In this document: piece by piece, positions 42,501-51,566 of the stretch
How positions within the stretch are numbered: the stretch's first letter is position 1
How the letters are laid out: each line of letters opens with the position of its first letter
Assembly (NCBI GenBank): GCA_016801845.1
Contig: CM028912.1
Coordinates: 4,193,001-4,257,000 of the forward strand
Direction: 5' to 3'
DNA: 64,000 nt
Origin: Polydactylus sextarius
Taxonomy: Eukaryota; Chordata; Actinopteri; Polynemidae
The notes under the pieces: model-generated
Told to the model about the DNA's origin: nothing
Seen by the model: the letters and a program-made list of their open reading frames with translations, nothing else
Database searches by the model: none
Made by a program: the position numbers and the translations under genes

Positions 42501-45500
42501 ATTCAAATACTCATAAAAACAGGGAGCAATTTTTGGTTTTATACCAAATGTAATGTCTCAAACAAAAACTAATTTTCCTGTATTTTTTACTAATTTTTTA
42601 CGCATCAAAGTGACAGATGAATTCAAATTAAAGGTGATTTGATGTCATGAGGTTTTATGAAAAAGAGGTGCGATCTGATTAATTCATGCATCAAACATAA
42701 CTAATACATATGAACACGAGAAGGTAAAGAGACACTTAATTCAGTGTAAACACAACCACGGTGGTGTGTGCAGGCCTCTTGTGTGTTTTCTATATTCAGG
42801 TTTTAAAAAGAAGTACAAACCAAAGTAGTGTCCAAGGAAAGCAGTAGTTTACAACTGAGTTTACACACACTAAACCTAGTGTAGGACTTGTTTGTGTGTT
42901 AAGGCCACTCACCTGCACATCTGAAGCTCTGAGCGGTGAGTCCCTTCTCAACAGCCAAACAGGTGAGAATACTGAGGAAACTGGTTGTGACCGACTGCCT
43001 CTTTGCTCTTTGAGCTTCCCGCTGCCTCCGATCACGAGACGGTTTCGATCTTAACAGCACCCCCTGGAGGTTTGGAGCTCCTTCTCCCGACTCTCCTCTT
43101 TCTTCCTGTGCAGGTCTGTGCGCTGCCGCTGCCTCTCGCAGGATCTCCACCCACTCCTGGGCTTTAATGTGATCACCTGCCCGAAGTCGCAGCACCTCTT
43201 TGGAGAAAACTACCTGGAAACATTCCCGTCTATCCGTCCACGGCTCTCCATTCTCCGGTTCCTGCTCGTGCTGCACGGCCAAGCAGGACTTCAGGGAATA
43301 CTGGAGGACAGGTTGGGACACGGAGCCTCGGCCTTCGGTGGGGAAAGCTTGGAAAGCAGATCGGGTCAGGACGAAGGTGAAGGCCCGCCAGTTGTTCTGG
43401 TCCATCAGCTGGTGGAGCAAACCGGCTTTGAGGATGTCGTGGCAGCGTTGGCTGAACAGAGGGAGGGTGGTGGGTCGGCTCAACACGACAGAGTTAGACT
43501 GAAGAGAGAGCGAGGCCTCTGCTGAGGTCGGGGTGTCGCTCTCTCCGTCAGGTCTGGTGTCGAGCCCCGATGGAGACGGAGACGAGGACGGCGACATCGG
43601 AGCGGGAAACTTGACGACCTGTTGGTTTTCAAAACCTCCCACCGTCTTACGCTGGCGGTTCTCCTGCCTCACCGGTCTGACCGCCTGCACCTTCTCCCAC
43701 ATCAACCGCCTCCATTCCATGGCCTCCCATTGGCTCACCGCCCTCAGCTGGAGACGTGTGCTGTTGAAGAACAAAGCCTGCAGCGTGCGTTGGTCGGCCG
43801 TTTGGGCGATCTGGCCCGGCTGGCTGCTGGGCGCTGGTGAGATGACGCTCTGGCAGTGTGACAGAGAGTAGGCGGTGCCCAGCTGCCGGTTGGCGCTGCT
43901 GTCCAGAGTGTAGAGACGCAGCTCGCATGGTGTCAGCTCCACGTGGCAGGGCGTCCAACGGCCCCGGGGCCCCTCGCGCTGCTCCATCTCACCCTGTTTC
44001 ACCACCACACTGCTGCTGCTGCTCTTATCAGCTGGACAGAGATACAGAAACAAGTGAAAAAGATGATTTTAATTGAAGATTTCCACAGATTTGGGTTAAT
44101 ATTTGTTTTTTATAGATGTTGATGGTTGAGACGTTTCCATAAGAGGGTCCAGAGACCATCAAAAATGGGGGGTTAACAATCACTGCTGCTCTTATCAGCT
44201 GGAAAATGATGCAGAGAAGAAGAAGGGAAATATGATGCACACAAGATGCATTTTGGATAATGAAAAATAACTTTGATTCTATTTATGACACATTACTTCT
44301 TATGCACATCGAAATGAAAATGGCTACATAAGACATACAAACATTTTAAGGTAATGGCTGAGTGTTTTCCTCCAATGTGTGTTAATATTTGTTTTTTTTC
44401 TAGGGGCTGATGGACCAGACGTTTCCATCGGAGGGTCCAGAGACCCAGAAAATGGGATGTTAACAATGATAATGTCCAAACAAGGCTCTCAAACCACTCC
44501 TGCACCATAATCCACTTCTCATTCATCGATTCAACCATTTCAACACCCACCTCGCCAGTAAATTGCCAAATATTCTACTTCAAGGCTACAGTGATGTTTT
44601 ATATCATATGGATCATCAATATCTACGCAGTCTGTCTACTGGTTCACTGTAACTTCTGTCAATTCAAGGAAACTACAGCTTCATTTTGTGTAAACTCATC
44701 AGAGCCTCCTTTAAAGATAAAACAGACAGAAAGTGGCTGATATTCTCAGTGTACTCCGCTAAATATTTTCAGAACACACTTCAGTCTCCTGTGAGTTACA
44801 ATATTTAAGATCGAGACTAAATCCATGGCGCTGAACTTCATACTTCGTCCTCTGTATGTTTTTCTCCCACTTCGTCTAAATCCTTTCACCGCTAATTGAT
44901 CTGAGGAACCACAATCAACATGAGCCAGTTTCCTACACGAGGTAGCTTATCAGAGTCTTGCAGCTCAGACCTGAGCGTTTAGTATTTTGGTAAGAGATTG
45001 TGTCCCACGTGGACTTCTCTGAAAACATTTCTTGTCACCAAGTCAGGAAGAAACAGTATTGTTAAAGAGGCCTCTAGGCAAACTGTCCCACTCTCCTAAT
45101 CTAAAGGTCGAAGGCACACCCTCGACTTATTTTGGCTTTTCCTCTCCGATCTACTGCTATCGGCTGCTCAGGAGGTTTGTTTTAGCCTTATTACCCTTTT
45201 TGTCTCACTCCCCTTCTCCTGTGATGACAGTGTTTTTCCCTTGATTAAGTTCACACTCAGGTAGACGATGTGAGACGGCGCCTGTCGTCTACCTGAGTGT
45301 GAACTTTGCTGGGACACAAAGAAAAATACTTACAAAACCTATTATAATATTCTCACCAACAGCAAACCTCCTCTACTCAAAAGTAGCAGATATACTAAGC
45401 AATGTAACAGCTTATTATTAAAACTAGTTATTTAGCTTGAAATCTGCTCTAATTATTTGTTATCTACAACACTTTCTTTGCTTTCTACTATTTCAAAATC

Positions 45501-48500
45501 AATGATCTTATTCCAGAAGTTCACATTATTTATGAACAAGGTCAAACAAAGATAAAACTGTGATAATAATTAGAGTCTGGTGGAAACTGGAACTTAGGCC
45601 AACACAGATTTTTCTTTCCCAAGAACAGATATGATCAACTTTTACCCCCACAAAGAAAACCACAGTTCATATGTGACTGAAGTTAATTTCAAAAGTAATT
45701 TAGGAGAAATTATGAAAAAAAAAGTGAAATATGAACACGAAGTAAGGCAGTTTAAGAGAATGCATTTCTGCATTTTACTGCAGTGCAACATCGTTTTTGT
45801 GTCTCTAACATAAATGTTTGTAGACATACATTTTCTCAGGCAACCATATTATTATAACCTAAGAAATGTAACCACATGGCAGTGACCTGTGGGTGAACAT
45901 GTGGGAACTTGAATCGTATGTCAGCGTTTCACATCTGCCACTGAAACCAAACGAAGATTTCATGATTTCTAAAAGAAGTTCCTGTTTTATTTCGACCTCA
46001 AATCTCCACAAAAAAAAAAAAAAAGAAGAAGGAAGAGAAGCACCTGCTTCGTAGAAAAACAAATAGAGAAGTGATGAAAATTATCTACTAGGTCAAAAGA
46101 TATTTTAAAATAAACTCAGACATGCATTAATGCTGCTGGACCAGCTTGTCGTTAAAATACTGAATGAAATGGAGTCGAAACTTTAGTTTTCTGTTGCTGA
46201 ATGTTTATAATCTTCTGCTATTATAACAAACGTAGCTCAGTTTCAAACATCTAAACATAAGTCAACACTTACAGGGCGAACGTGTTTACTTATTCTACAA
46301 TTTAATTGTAAATCCACGTCCTGAACCAGTCTAATTGACAGATATTGTGTTCTGGTTGTTTAACATGCTGAAAAAACTGAATTCATCACAGCTCGTGTTA
46401 AGTAAAAGCTGGTGAGTCAAGTGCTTCATCAATCTTATCAAAACAGCAGCAGACACGGTGTCGCTCTACGTCTCCGACTTTGCATGTTAACAAACCTTTT
46501 TTCGCTAAAAGAACAAATGAATATGCAAATAAGTTTAGTGGGAATCAAGTCGGGCTGATTGGCAGCGTTCACGCTTGGGAAGGTCCAGATGAGAATGAGG
46601 AATTGTAGCGAAGAAAACTGCTCTGTTCAATTAGCCTTCATCTCCACCTGGTCGCTTTTTTGACATCACACTCCAACGATAGTCCAACGCGCAACATCTG
46701 AGCCTTCGACCAGAATTAACACTTTTCTCTCAACGCGACAAACTAATTCTCCGATAAGTCAATCAAAACACAAAACAATCAGCCTCAACCACTGATTAAG
46801 AAGTCAATCATGATGTTAGAGGCTGAAGTGGCTCCCAAACTACATATAGACTAGAAATGAAAAAGCAGGAGAAGACACCTGAGAACACATGTCACCACAA
46901 CATCCATCTATTTCCCTTTAAGGTTTCTACAGGACTGGTCAAAATGAACTTATTTAAAAACCTTTTAAATGCCACATATAATATAATTTAAAACCCGTTT
47001 TGCAATTAAATTATAATCAACAACGAGCAGGAGCAATTTTTCAGGTTTTCCTGGCTATAAATAACAATACTATCCATTAAATAACTGCAATCTGGATTTG
47101 TTCAAATTGTTTAGCTACAAATTGTACAGTTATAGATGTCACGTTTAGATCATCTCTGCCTACACAAGATATATTTGGATAAACCCGACACCAACATTTA
47201 CTAGGCAGGACGTTTTTTTTCTCCTAGAAACACATACTTTCTCAGCAAAATCAATGTCAACAGATATGAGCAACTTTAGCACCAAAGAAAGCAACAATTC
47301 ATCTGTGATTTAAGTAAATTTCTTAGTAATTCAGAAGGAGATAAGGTATTTATATACAACCGTTAAAACCACACACTTCTGCACTTTGTCAACGTCTAAA
47401 AGCTGCGTTCAAGTGTCATGTGGGAGTAAATTTAGTGGTAAAAAGTTAAGTAAGATCAGACTTTCAGAGGAAAAGGACGTGTGTCATAAACGATGCGTTC
47501 AGCCTTGATCTTATTAGTGACGCATACGAGTGGAAGAACAAGATTCATCCAAAGACAAATACGGGAAGAATGAAAAATATGCAGCGTCAGCAGATGAAGA
47601 AACTTTAAAGACAATAAACTACTTCAGAACCAGAAGTTGTTTACAACATGTTTGTTTTTTTTTTAAACGTCTTCAACAACTAATAACGACACCTGAAGGA
47701 GACGTACAAGAGCAGGTCGTTGGACATCTGACGACCTCGTTCACATCCAGAAAACTCTGAACTGTGTGTGAACTGTGCGAGCTGTGGCTGTCGTCCACGT
47801 TTGTTTTGCTACAGCTGGTGTTGTCGCAGGATTTGCAGAATTCTGTCAAAGACGAACAAACTAGAAGAAGTTGGCAGAAACTGTCTTCTATCTATATTTG
47901 GTTTGTCACACGCATACACAGTCAGTCTGTGCTGTTACGCAACTATTTTTCATTTCTATTGGCAAAAAAAAAATGCTTAAATCCACTGAAAAATATATTT
48001 GTTGCATATTTTAGCATACAACAACATAGGATTAATATAACTTTCTCTATAAATTCATTCATTGTACACCTGCAGGATTCAGGAACAGTCACTTCCCCTT
48101 TTGCAGCCATTTTATCTGCATATTTTTGTGTTTGCTTCATAACTTAGATTCATAATAATTCACTGAAATCAATCTATTATTAACATTTGGTCTTTAAAAT
48201 ATCGAGTCCACAACACGGAGACATTCAGTCTAATGTTTAATGAGCTGGAACCAGCGACTTCACTTCACATTTCATTTAATAAATGACTGAAACAGTTAAT
48301 TATTCATGAAAATGTTGTTTAAAGGTCATTAATATTTTGACGATTGTCTGATTCATTTAAATAACAGTGAATATACAATTATATTTCATTCGTTTATTTA
48401 TTCCTCCACATCCTCCCTTCTGGGAAGACTTGTGTGACTCTTATATATAAACGGGTGTGTTTTGTATATATAATAATGATCATAATTTCCATTTGCCATC

Positions 48501-48874
48501 TAAACATCCCCGTGTGTCACTAATGGAAAAGGAAACAACCCAACAACAACCCTTTTTTTTTTTTTTTTTTTTTAAGAGTGAATGAAGAGACATAGTGAGG
48601 CTGAGCCAAATCACTCTGCCTTCTGCTTATTACCGTCCTTTTCCTACTTCTCTCTTTTCAATAGACACATCGAGCCAAACTAAATAACCTGATGCCTTTT
48701 CACACATATGCTAATACTAAATAATCCTGCCAGTGTCAGGAGCCCCGTAATTGGGTTTCCTCTTCTCTCGCCTCATTTGAGTCCATTTGCTGACAGGATT
48801 ACAGGCTATTATCCCTCAGGATCCCTTAGGATCTCCTTAGGCCTTCAGATGGCCAAAACACACAAACAAATGCT

Positions 48875-48913
<39 letters not shown>

Positions 48914-50554
48914 TGACAGAGTGTATGTGTGTGTGCTGAGCTTTTTGCCTGAATACTGACTATCATAGCACAGCTGTGTCATTTCAAGTTATCATCATCT
49001 TCTATCATTATTGCTTTCTCTGAGGATGCTTCAACATAAGTACGGCATACGCCCTGATCTGCAGCACAAATAGTCCAGGACTTCTGTCCTCCAGAAACCT
49101 CTCAGAGGCAGAGAAAGCTTTCTGGTGAACGGACGGTCGATCAGAGTGGAGCAGCAGGGGGAGGAGGAGGAGGAGGTGTGTATGTTTCTACCAGGTACAT
49201 GTCGGACATGTGGCTGGAATTAAAAAAACTTCAGGATTAATAAATTGGTCACTTCGTCTGAGGACATGACTTCATGTGTAATGAGTCAAAGCATAAATGG
49301 CCAATTAGAAAAAATCAAATGTGATTAAAGGATCAGTTCACACATATATTATCTCACTTTAGTTGTTTGGGCTTCAAAGTTTTCTCCTCAATACCCCAGA
49401 GGTTGATTTATTACTCCAGAGATCTTCTTCAGACTCCTCCCTGTATTAAATTTATACAGTTTGTTGTGTAGGTGTTTAAATATGTTTAATATCTCTGTGG
49501 TGTCTCAACATCATCAAGGCAGAAATCAAGTCAGAAAATCAGCAGCCTATGAAAAGGAAATGTTTGCTAAATTATTATTTTCCTGTATAAATAAATACTT
49601 TCCAATAGAGGTAAGTAATGAAGATGAAGTCTTATATCATATATAAAACTAAAAATATGAGGTGATCCCTTCGACATCTGATCCAGCTGAGGAATCACAT
49701 ATGGATTAAATATATTTTCATTTTAAAACCTAATACTGCCAAAAGAAGAATCCATAAATCATTTACTTGTTAGATTATCGTAATGACTTTATACAACATG
49801 TATGCTGTGATTTCTGGGGATATGTGTTATATACTAACTTGACTAAACTTTAACAGCTGAACTGGTCTCATCTAAAAATCAACTTTACAAAACCCAAACA
49901 AATCTATTGATTTTGAGCAAATAGATCAATCAACTCATCTTGACCTAAAACATTTAGTTTCATGATTTTATAACAACTGTTTTCAACATCAGAGACTCAC
50001 ACTGTGTATGTGAACTCACCTTCCTGTTGGTGGTTGAGGATCATGTTCTTCAGGGTGTTGCAGTCCACAGCCGGCAGCCCGTTGTCCGTGTAGGCGGACG
50101 GCCGGTAGTTGACATCGGATCTGGAGCGGTTGTGTCCCTTCTTGAAGGCCGAGTTGGACGAGGAGTTGGCGGTGCTGTTGGTGCAGTCTTTGGAGTGAGC
50201 AGCCAGGTCGTTGGTGGAACGCGCCCGGCTTCTTTTACCGTGTCTCAAACCCATCCCGAGCCCCAACACGCTGAAGTTGTCTGCCCATGCCAGGCCTAAC
50301 GGCCCAACCTCCGGCTGCTCTCCAGCCAACAAGCTCCACACGCCGCTGGAGCTCAGTTTCCCCAACGCGGCGCTGGAAACCTCCTGCAGCTGCTTGGGCT
50401 GCCTCGGTGGCTGCCTCGGTGGCTGCACATTGGCGGTTTGAGCCTGACTCGGACCTTGGCCTTGAATCCTGTCCATGCAGTGGATAAAATCCTCTGTGGC
50501 CTCCAGAGCCGGACTGATATCGCCCACTATGTCCAGCTGTTCAAGACCCTCCAT
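12022..50554 (-). CDS. plekhm3: Pleckstrin homology domain-containing family M member 3, complete, seven coding exons
   Basis: Joined minus-strand exons: 50554-50020, 44031-42913, 31711-31566, 30208-30015, 25561-25498, 15589-15432 and 12184-12022. Every junction is GT-AG and in phase, giving about 792 residues (human PLEKHM3 is about 760). Layout: N-terminal region starting MEGLEQLDIVGDISPALEAT; PH domain 1 about residues 190-297; Ser/Pro-rich linker; PH domain 2 about 378-482; basic linker (RQREAQRAKRQ); Rubicon-homology and zinc-binding region from about 528 to the end, with many Cys pairs and the PCPRC motif. Known: PLEKHM proteins associate with endosomes and lysosomes; PLEKHM3 has been described as an Akt-binding scaffold in muscle differentiation. 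No frameshift or internal stop was found. The gene spans more than 38 kb of coding extent because introns carry many repeats. Confidence 0.95.
13233..13445. repeat. Pair of GT(CT) and CA microsatellites
   Basis: A GT array with a GTCT-interrupted tail (13,233-13,290) is followed about 110 bp later by a CA array (13,399-13,445) in opposite sense. Confidence 0.95.
13672..13706. repeat. (AAAGT)n pentanucleotide array
   Basis: About six tandem AAAGT units with one variant (AAAAT). Confidence 0.85.
14336..15050. mobile_element. Possible MITE-like non-autonomous DNA element
   Basis: The left end, about AAGTCTAGTTCACACAGTCG, and the right end, whose complement reads about AAGTCTTCACACTAGTCGA, look like imperfect terminal inverted repeats. 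Related GTCTAGTTCACGTGACG and GTAGTGTGAACACTAC motifs occur inside. There is no open frame. Boundaries and class are inferred by eye. Confidence 0.35.
15432..15589 (-). CDS. plekhm3: plekhm3 coding exon 6, zinc-binding Rubicon-homology segment
   Basis: After the CTCCAG acceptor it reads VIDGKLAPFLSKVIKFASSH, then CSLCREKGFICELC with paired cysteines, and ends at a split Arg codon before a GTACAA donor. Phase 0 in, phase 2 out, matching both neighbours. 52 full codons. Confidence 0.95.
17610..18060 (-). repeat. Dispersed repeat A, copy 1 (reverse orientation)
   Basis: The reverse complement matches 30,808-31,418 and 40,561-41,148 across motifs such as TAGGGACCCTATTCATGCTA and ATGAATCTGCTGATGTGG. 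Its right end is different: an extra hairpin made from the CTGCTGATCTGGAACAAC motif and its complement at about 18,018-18,057. Confidence 0.8.
19300..19510. promoter_or_regulatory. Candidate intronic regulatory block
   Basis: Balanced-composition, non-repetitive sequence in an AT-rich, repeat-rich intron. It contains GGTAATTAAAG and CTATAATTGG homeodomain-type sites close together. No good coding frame. Conservation cannot be tested here. Confidence 0.25.
21067..21285. repeat. Two long CA microsatellites
   Basis: CA arrays at 21,067-21,119 and 21,225-21,285, the first preceded by a CT run, each with a few base changes (for example CGCA). Confidence 0.95.
22393..22462. repeat. Long (AC)35 microsatellite
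   Basis: About 70 bp of uninterrupted AC repeat, one of the longest in the window. Confidence 0.97.
24533..25487. mobile_element. Possible hAT-like non-autonomous element with GTCTTGG-rich ends
   Basis: The left end CAGTGTTGTAGTCAAGACC and the complement of the right end (CAGTGATGTATTTCTCCAGA) share a CAGTGxTGTA terminus. Both subterminal regions are arrays of AAGACCGAGACC-like units. The flanking 8-mers (CTGTGTGT at 24,525 and GTGTGTGT at 25,488) match at 7 of 8 positions, but in low-complexity GT sequence. No transposase frame. The right end lies 10 bp from the donor-side edge of plekhm3 coding exon 5. Confidence 0.45.
25498..25561 (-). CDS. plekhm3: plekhm3 coding exon 5 (64 bp)
   Basis: A small exon reading IFPREYLLQHIHLYSMADLQ plus one further Gln, nearly identical to the human segment I recall. 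Acceptor TTTGCAG, donor CAG|GTACAC. Its first base completes the Arg codon begun in exon 4; it leaves in phase 0. Confidence 0.95.
26191..26492. repeat. Three GT/CA microsatellites
   Basis: GT at 26,191-26,218 and two CA arrays between 26,429 and 26,492, with a shorter GT-rich patch near 26,301-26,333. Confidence 0.93.
27640..27785. repeat. Relic of a widespread fish dispersed repeat
   Basis: The order of phrases CACTGACCTTTGATG, CACCAAAATCTAA, ATTAGTCCAGGTCAACAT, ATGCCAAATTTGG and TTGAGATATTGAAC matches a very common repeat of percomorph fish genomes that I recall, without being able to name its class. Confidence 0.4.
28358..28397. repeat. (ACC)13 trinucleotide array
   Basis: A perfect run of CAC/ACC units. 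On the minus strand it would read as poly-Trp, an artefact rather than a protein. Confidence 0.97.
29363..29434. repeat. Long (AC)36 microsatellite
   Basis: 72 bp of uninterrupted AC repeat. Confidence 0.97.
30015..30208 (-). CDS. plekhm3: plekhm3 coding exon 4
   Basis: Reads VSKQAKEFLEFVYEEPLLDV, then LRLRQQLQSLRAYLFSCR and VAEDLRR, part of the conserved Rubicon-homology region. Acceptor CTCCAG|GTG, donor AAG|GTGAGT. Enters in phase 0 and leaves in phase 2. Confidence 0.96.
30209..31565. other. plekhm3 intron between coding exons 3 and 4
   Basis: About 1.36 kb, nearly half of it occupied by repeat A copy 2 (30,808-31,418). The rest is AT-rich with nothing recognisable. Confidence 0.85.
30808..31418 (+). 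repeat. Dispersed repeat A, copy 2
   Basis: About 610 bp. It starts after a T run with TTTTGCTTTTCAGCTCAGAA and matches 40,561-41,148 at high identity, with small indels, for example an extra AAAAGACGATCAAACTCG segment here. No convincing reading frame or terminal inverted repeat. Confidence 0.9.
31566..31711 (-). CDS. plekhm3: plekhm3 coding exon 3, zinc-binding segment
   Basis: The first two bases complete a Gly codon, then it reads CQRPVGLSRGKAKVCYYSGW, continuing YYCQNCHQDNSFLIPARLLH and NWDTSKHK before an AAG|GTAGG donor. With the CAG of exon 2 this makes the Cys-rich motif typical of the PLEKHM/Rubicon C-terminal region. The correct frame has no upstream ATG, so it is visible only through splicing. 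Confidence 0.95.
34123..34510. repeat. Dispersed repeat B, copy 2, with 20-bp minisatellite
   Basis: Matches 6,833-7,214 in the same orientation. The terminal minisatellite here (about 34,381-34,510) has six to seven units of GTCTGTACTTCTACTCTA, one shortened. Confidence 0.85.
37136..37375 (+). pseudogene. Tc1/mariner-like transposase fragment
   Basis: Plus-strand translation gives HILWSDETKINLFGSDKVQH followed by VWSGRPQRENR, the catalytic-core segment of Tc1-like transposases around the first DDE acidic residue (SDE). A few bases later TVKHGG is recognisable before a frame break in a G run. No terminal inverted repeats were found nearby, so this is an old internal remnant. Confidence 0.8.
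39090..39525. repeat. Three GT microsatellites
   Basis: GT arrays at 39,090-39,134, 39,266-39,297 (followed by a GA run) and 39,485-39,525; a GA-rich stretch at about 38,946-39,004 precedes them. Confidence 0.95.
40561..41290 (+). repeat. Dispersed repeat A, copy 3, followed by a partial tandem copy
   Basis: 40,561-41,148 matches 30,808-31,418. It is followed at about 41,160-41,290 by a second partial copy restarting at AGATTTAGTGGTATTGAAAT, so the element is partly duplicated in tandem. Confidence 0.9.
42040..42330. promoter_or_regulatory. Candidate intronic regulatory block with (ATTC)n at its edge
   Basis: After an ATTC tetranucleotide array (42,044-42,066) comes unique sequence with CCAATTATCATCAG and TTTGCATTAATAAGC, homeodomain and POU-type site words, plus a GA run at 42,242-42,257. 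No coding frame is supported. Confidence 0.25.
42913..44031 (-). CDS. plekhm3: plekhm3 coding exon 2, both PH domains
   Basis: A 1,119-bp exon. PH domain 1 begins near VVVKQGEMEQ and ends near WRRLMWEKVQAV with its conserved C-terminal helix Trp. The linker is Ser/Pro-rich. PH domain 2 runs from about ILKAGLLHQLMDQNNWRAF to AQEWVEILREAA. It continues through KRQSVTTSFLSILT, nearly identical to the human sequence I recall, to SFRCAG at the donor G|GTGAGT. Acceptor CTGTCCAG. Enters in phase 1 and leaves in phase 1. It is clearly richer in CpG than the surrounding introns. Confidence 0.97.
45247..45306. other. Perfect 22-bp-stem inverted repeat (hairpin)
   Basis: Arm 1 at 45,247-45,268 begins AAGTTCACACTCAGG; arm 2 at 45,285-45,306 is its exact reverse complement. 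The loop is 16 nt (GC-rich centre). Either strand could fold. It could be a small-RNA precursor, a MITE remnant or a fresh inverted duplication. I do not recognise it as a known microRNA. Confidence 0.8.
46500..46700. promoter_or_regulatory. Candidate intronic enhancer with octamer motif
   Basis: It contains ATGCAAAT at 46,523-46,530 (POU octamer), a TCAATTAGCC homeodomain-type site near 46,628, and unique balanced-composition sequence between. Regulatory role is inferred only from motif words. Confidence 0.25.
48590..48850. promoter_or_regulatory. Candidate intronic enhancer with Otx/Pitx-type sites
   Basis: TAATCC at 48,722, CGTAATTGGG at 48,746, GGATTA at 48,796 and TTATCCC at 48,809 cluster in about 90 bp of unique sequence beside a GT array. 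These are K50-homeodomain (Otx/Pitx/Crx) and Q50-homeodomain site words, which would fit eye or forebrain control of fzd5 or plekhm3. Confidence 0.3.
48874..48899. repeat. (GT)13 microsatellite followed by a GA run
   Basis: Uninterrupted GT array, followed by GAGAGA to about 48,913. Confidence 0.93.
50020..50554 (-). CDS. plekhm3: plekhm3 first coding exon
   Basis: The ATG at 50,554 opens MEGLEQLDIVGDISPALEAT, matching the start of PLEKHM3 as I recall it (DISPALE...TEDF). It continues with a Gln/Pro-rich stretch (QPPRQPPRQPKQLQ), KRSRARSTNDLAAHSKD and HNRSRSDVNYRPSAY, Ser/Arg motifs seen in the family and likely phosphorylation sites. It ends at GAAG|GTGAGT, leaving in phase 1. A possible 5' UTR acceptor (GCTGCTAACAG) lies at 50,621-50,622. 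Confidence 0.94.
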
Positions 50555-51535
50555 GGCTGGGTCTTCTCCTCAACTGTTTGTTTCACAATTAGATAGTTTT
50601 CCAAAACGGGCACAAAAACCCTGTTAGCAGCAACCACATGTCCAACAAAGCAAAGTAGCTGCCAGCTGGACAAATGTGAGTCTTTTAGGGACGTTAACAA
50701 GCTAAACAAGGGGTGAGGAAGATTCAAGCAGCCTGCAGGCTTCACAAGCTGCTGTCTGAAGCCAAGTCTTGCTTCTAGCCTCAAGATAGGGCCTCGGTCC
50801 AGGGTTATAGTCTTCCTTTTCAATGGCGCGTCTCCATCTCTTGAGAGAAAGCTACTGCGGCTTCATGCCAGAGCTAAACTAAACTAGACTGGCAGCAGTT
50901 TGGGACTCACCAGACTGAGCCAAGTTGGGCGGCAAACTGAAACGCTTCGCCAAATACACACACTTTGGCAAAACAAAACCAGTAAAATCCCTTTTGCTCC
51001 GTCTGAAACTCTGGAGGATGTGAAGTCGAAAACGGCAACCGGTCTTGTTTTTATTAGTGCTGTTTTGGTCTGTCAGGTGGCTGTGAGGTCATCAGATGGA
51101 GACTTTTTGTGGCCTGACTGTAACAAAGGGAAGAAAGAAAGAGGAAATAGTAAAGAGGAAGCATGCCAAACAAACTCGAAGACAGAGAAAAATACCCGTG
51201 ATTAATTTATACCGAAAACCGAAAACTGTTCAAGACAAGTTATTAAATGAGCTTCTGATAAAAGTAGATTCGGATGAAACGATGATGTAGCCTCCAATTT
51301 AAGCATCAAACTACCTACCCAGCTCCAGCATCTTCATCACACTGACACTGCAGCTTCACTGATTCTTCTTCAGCAAACAGAAATGATCATCCTCCCTCAC
51401 GTGTCCTGATGAAATAAAACTCGACTTCCTCCTCAGCTGCTTATCACCGAGCTGGGTCGGTGGAGAGGAAACAGGCCTGGGTGGGGTTCCCATCCATCTG
51501 CCCGACCGCCTGTCTCTTATGATTCTCTCCACTCC

Positions 51536-51566
<31 letters not shown>

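Larger units (their letters stand above)
31712..42912. other. plekhm3 intron between coding exons 2 and 3 (11.2 kb)
   Basis: It contains repeat B copy 2 (34,123-34,510), a Tc1-like transposase fragment (about 37,136-37,375), three GT arrays (39,090-39,134; 39,266-39,297; 39,485-39,525), and repeat A copy 3 plus a partial copy (40,561-41,290). A unique-looking block lies at about 42,040-42,330. No second gene recognised. Confidence 0.8.
44032..50019. other. plekhm3 intron between coding exons 1 and 2 (6 kb)
   Basis: It contains the perfect hairpin at 45,247-45,306, unique blocks with octamer and homeodomain-type motifs (about 46,500-46,700 and 48,590-48,850), a T run, and a GT array at 48,874-48,899. 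A dispersed-repeat phrase (GGATCAGTTCACACA and following) lies near 49,330. No gene seen. Confidence 0.8.

Noticed and set aside
43118..44076. Several plus-strand frames opposite plekhm3 coding exon 2
   Set aside because: They are antisense shadows of a CpG-rich, clearly conserved coding exon on the minus strand.
50027..50487. Plus-strand frames opposite plekhm3 coding exon 1
   Set aside because: Same reason: the minus-strand frame carries the recognisable PLEKHM3 N-terminus.
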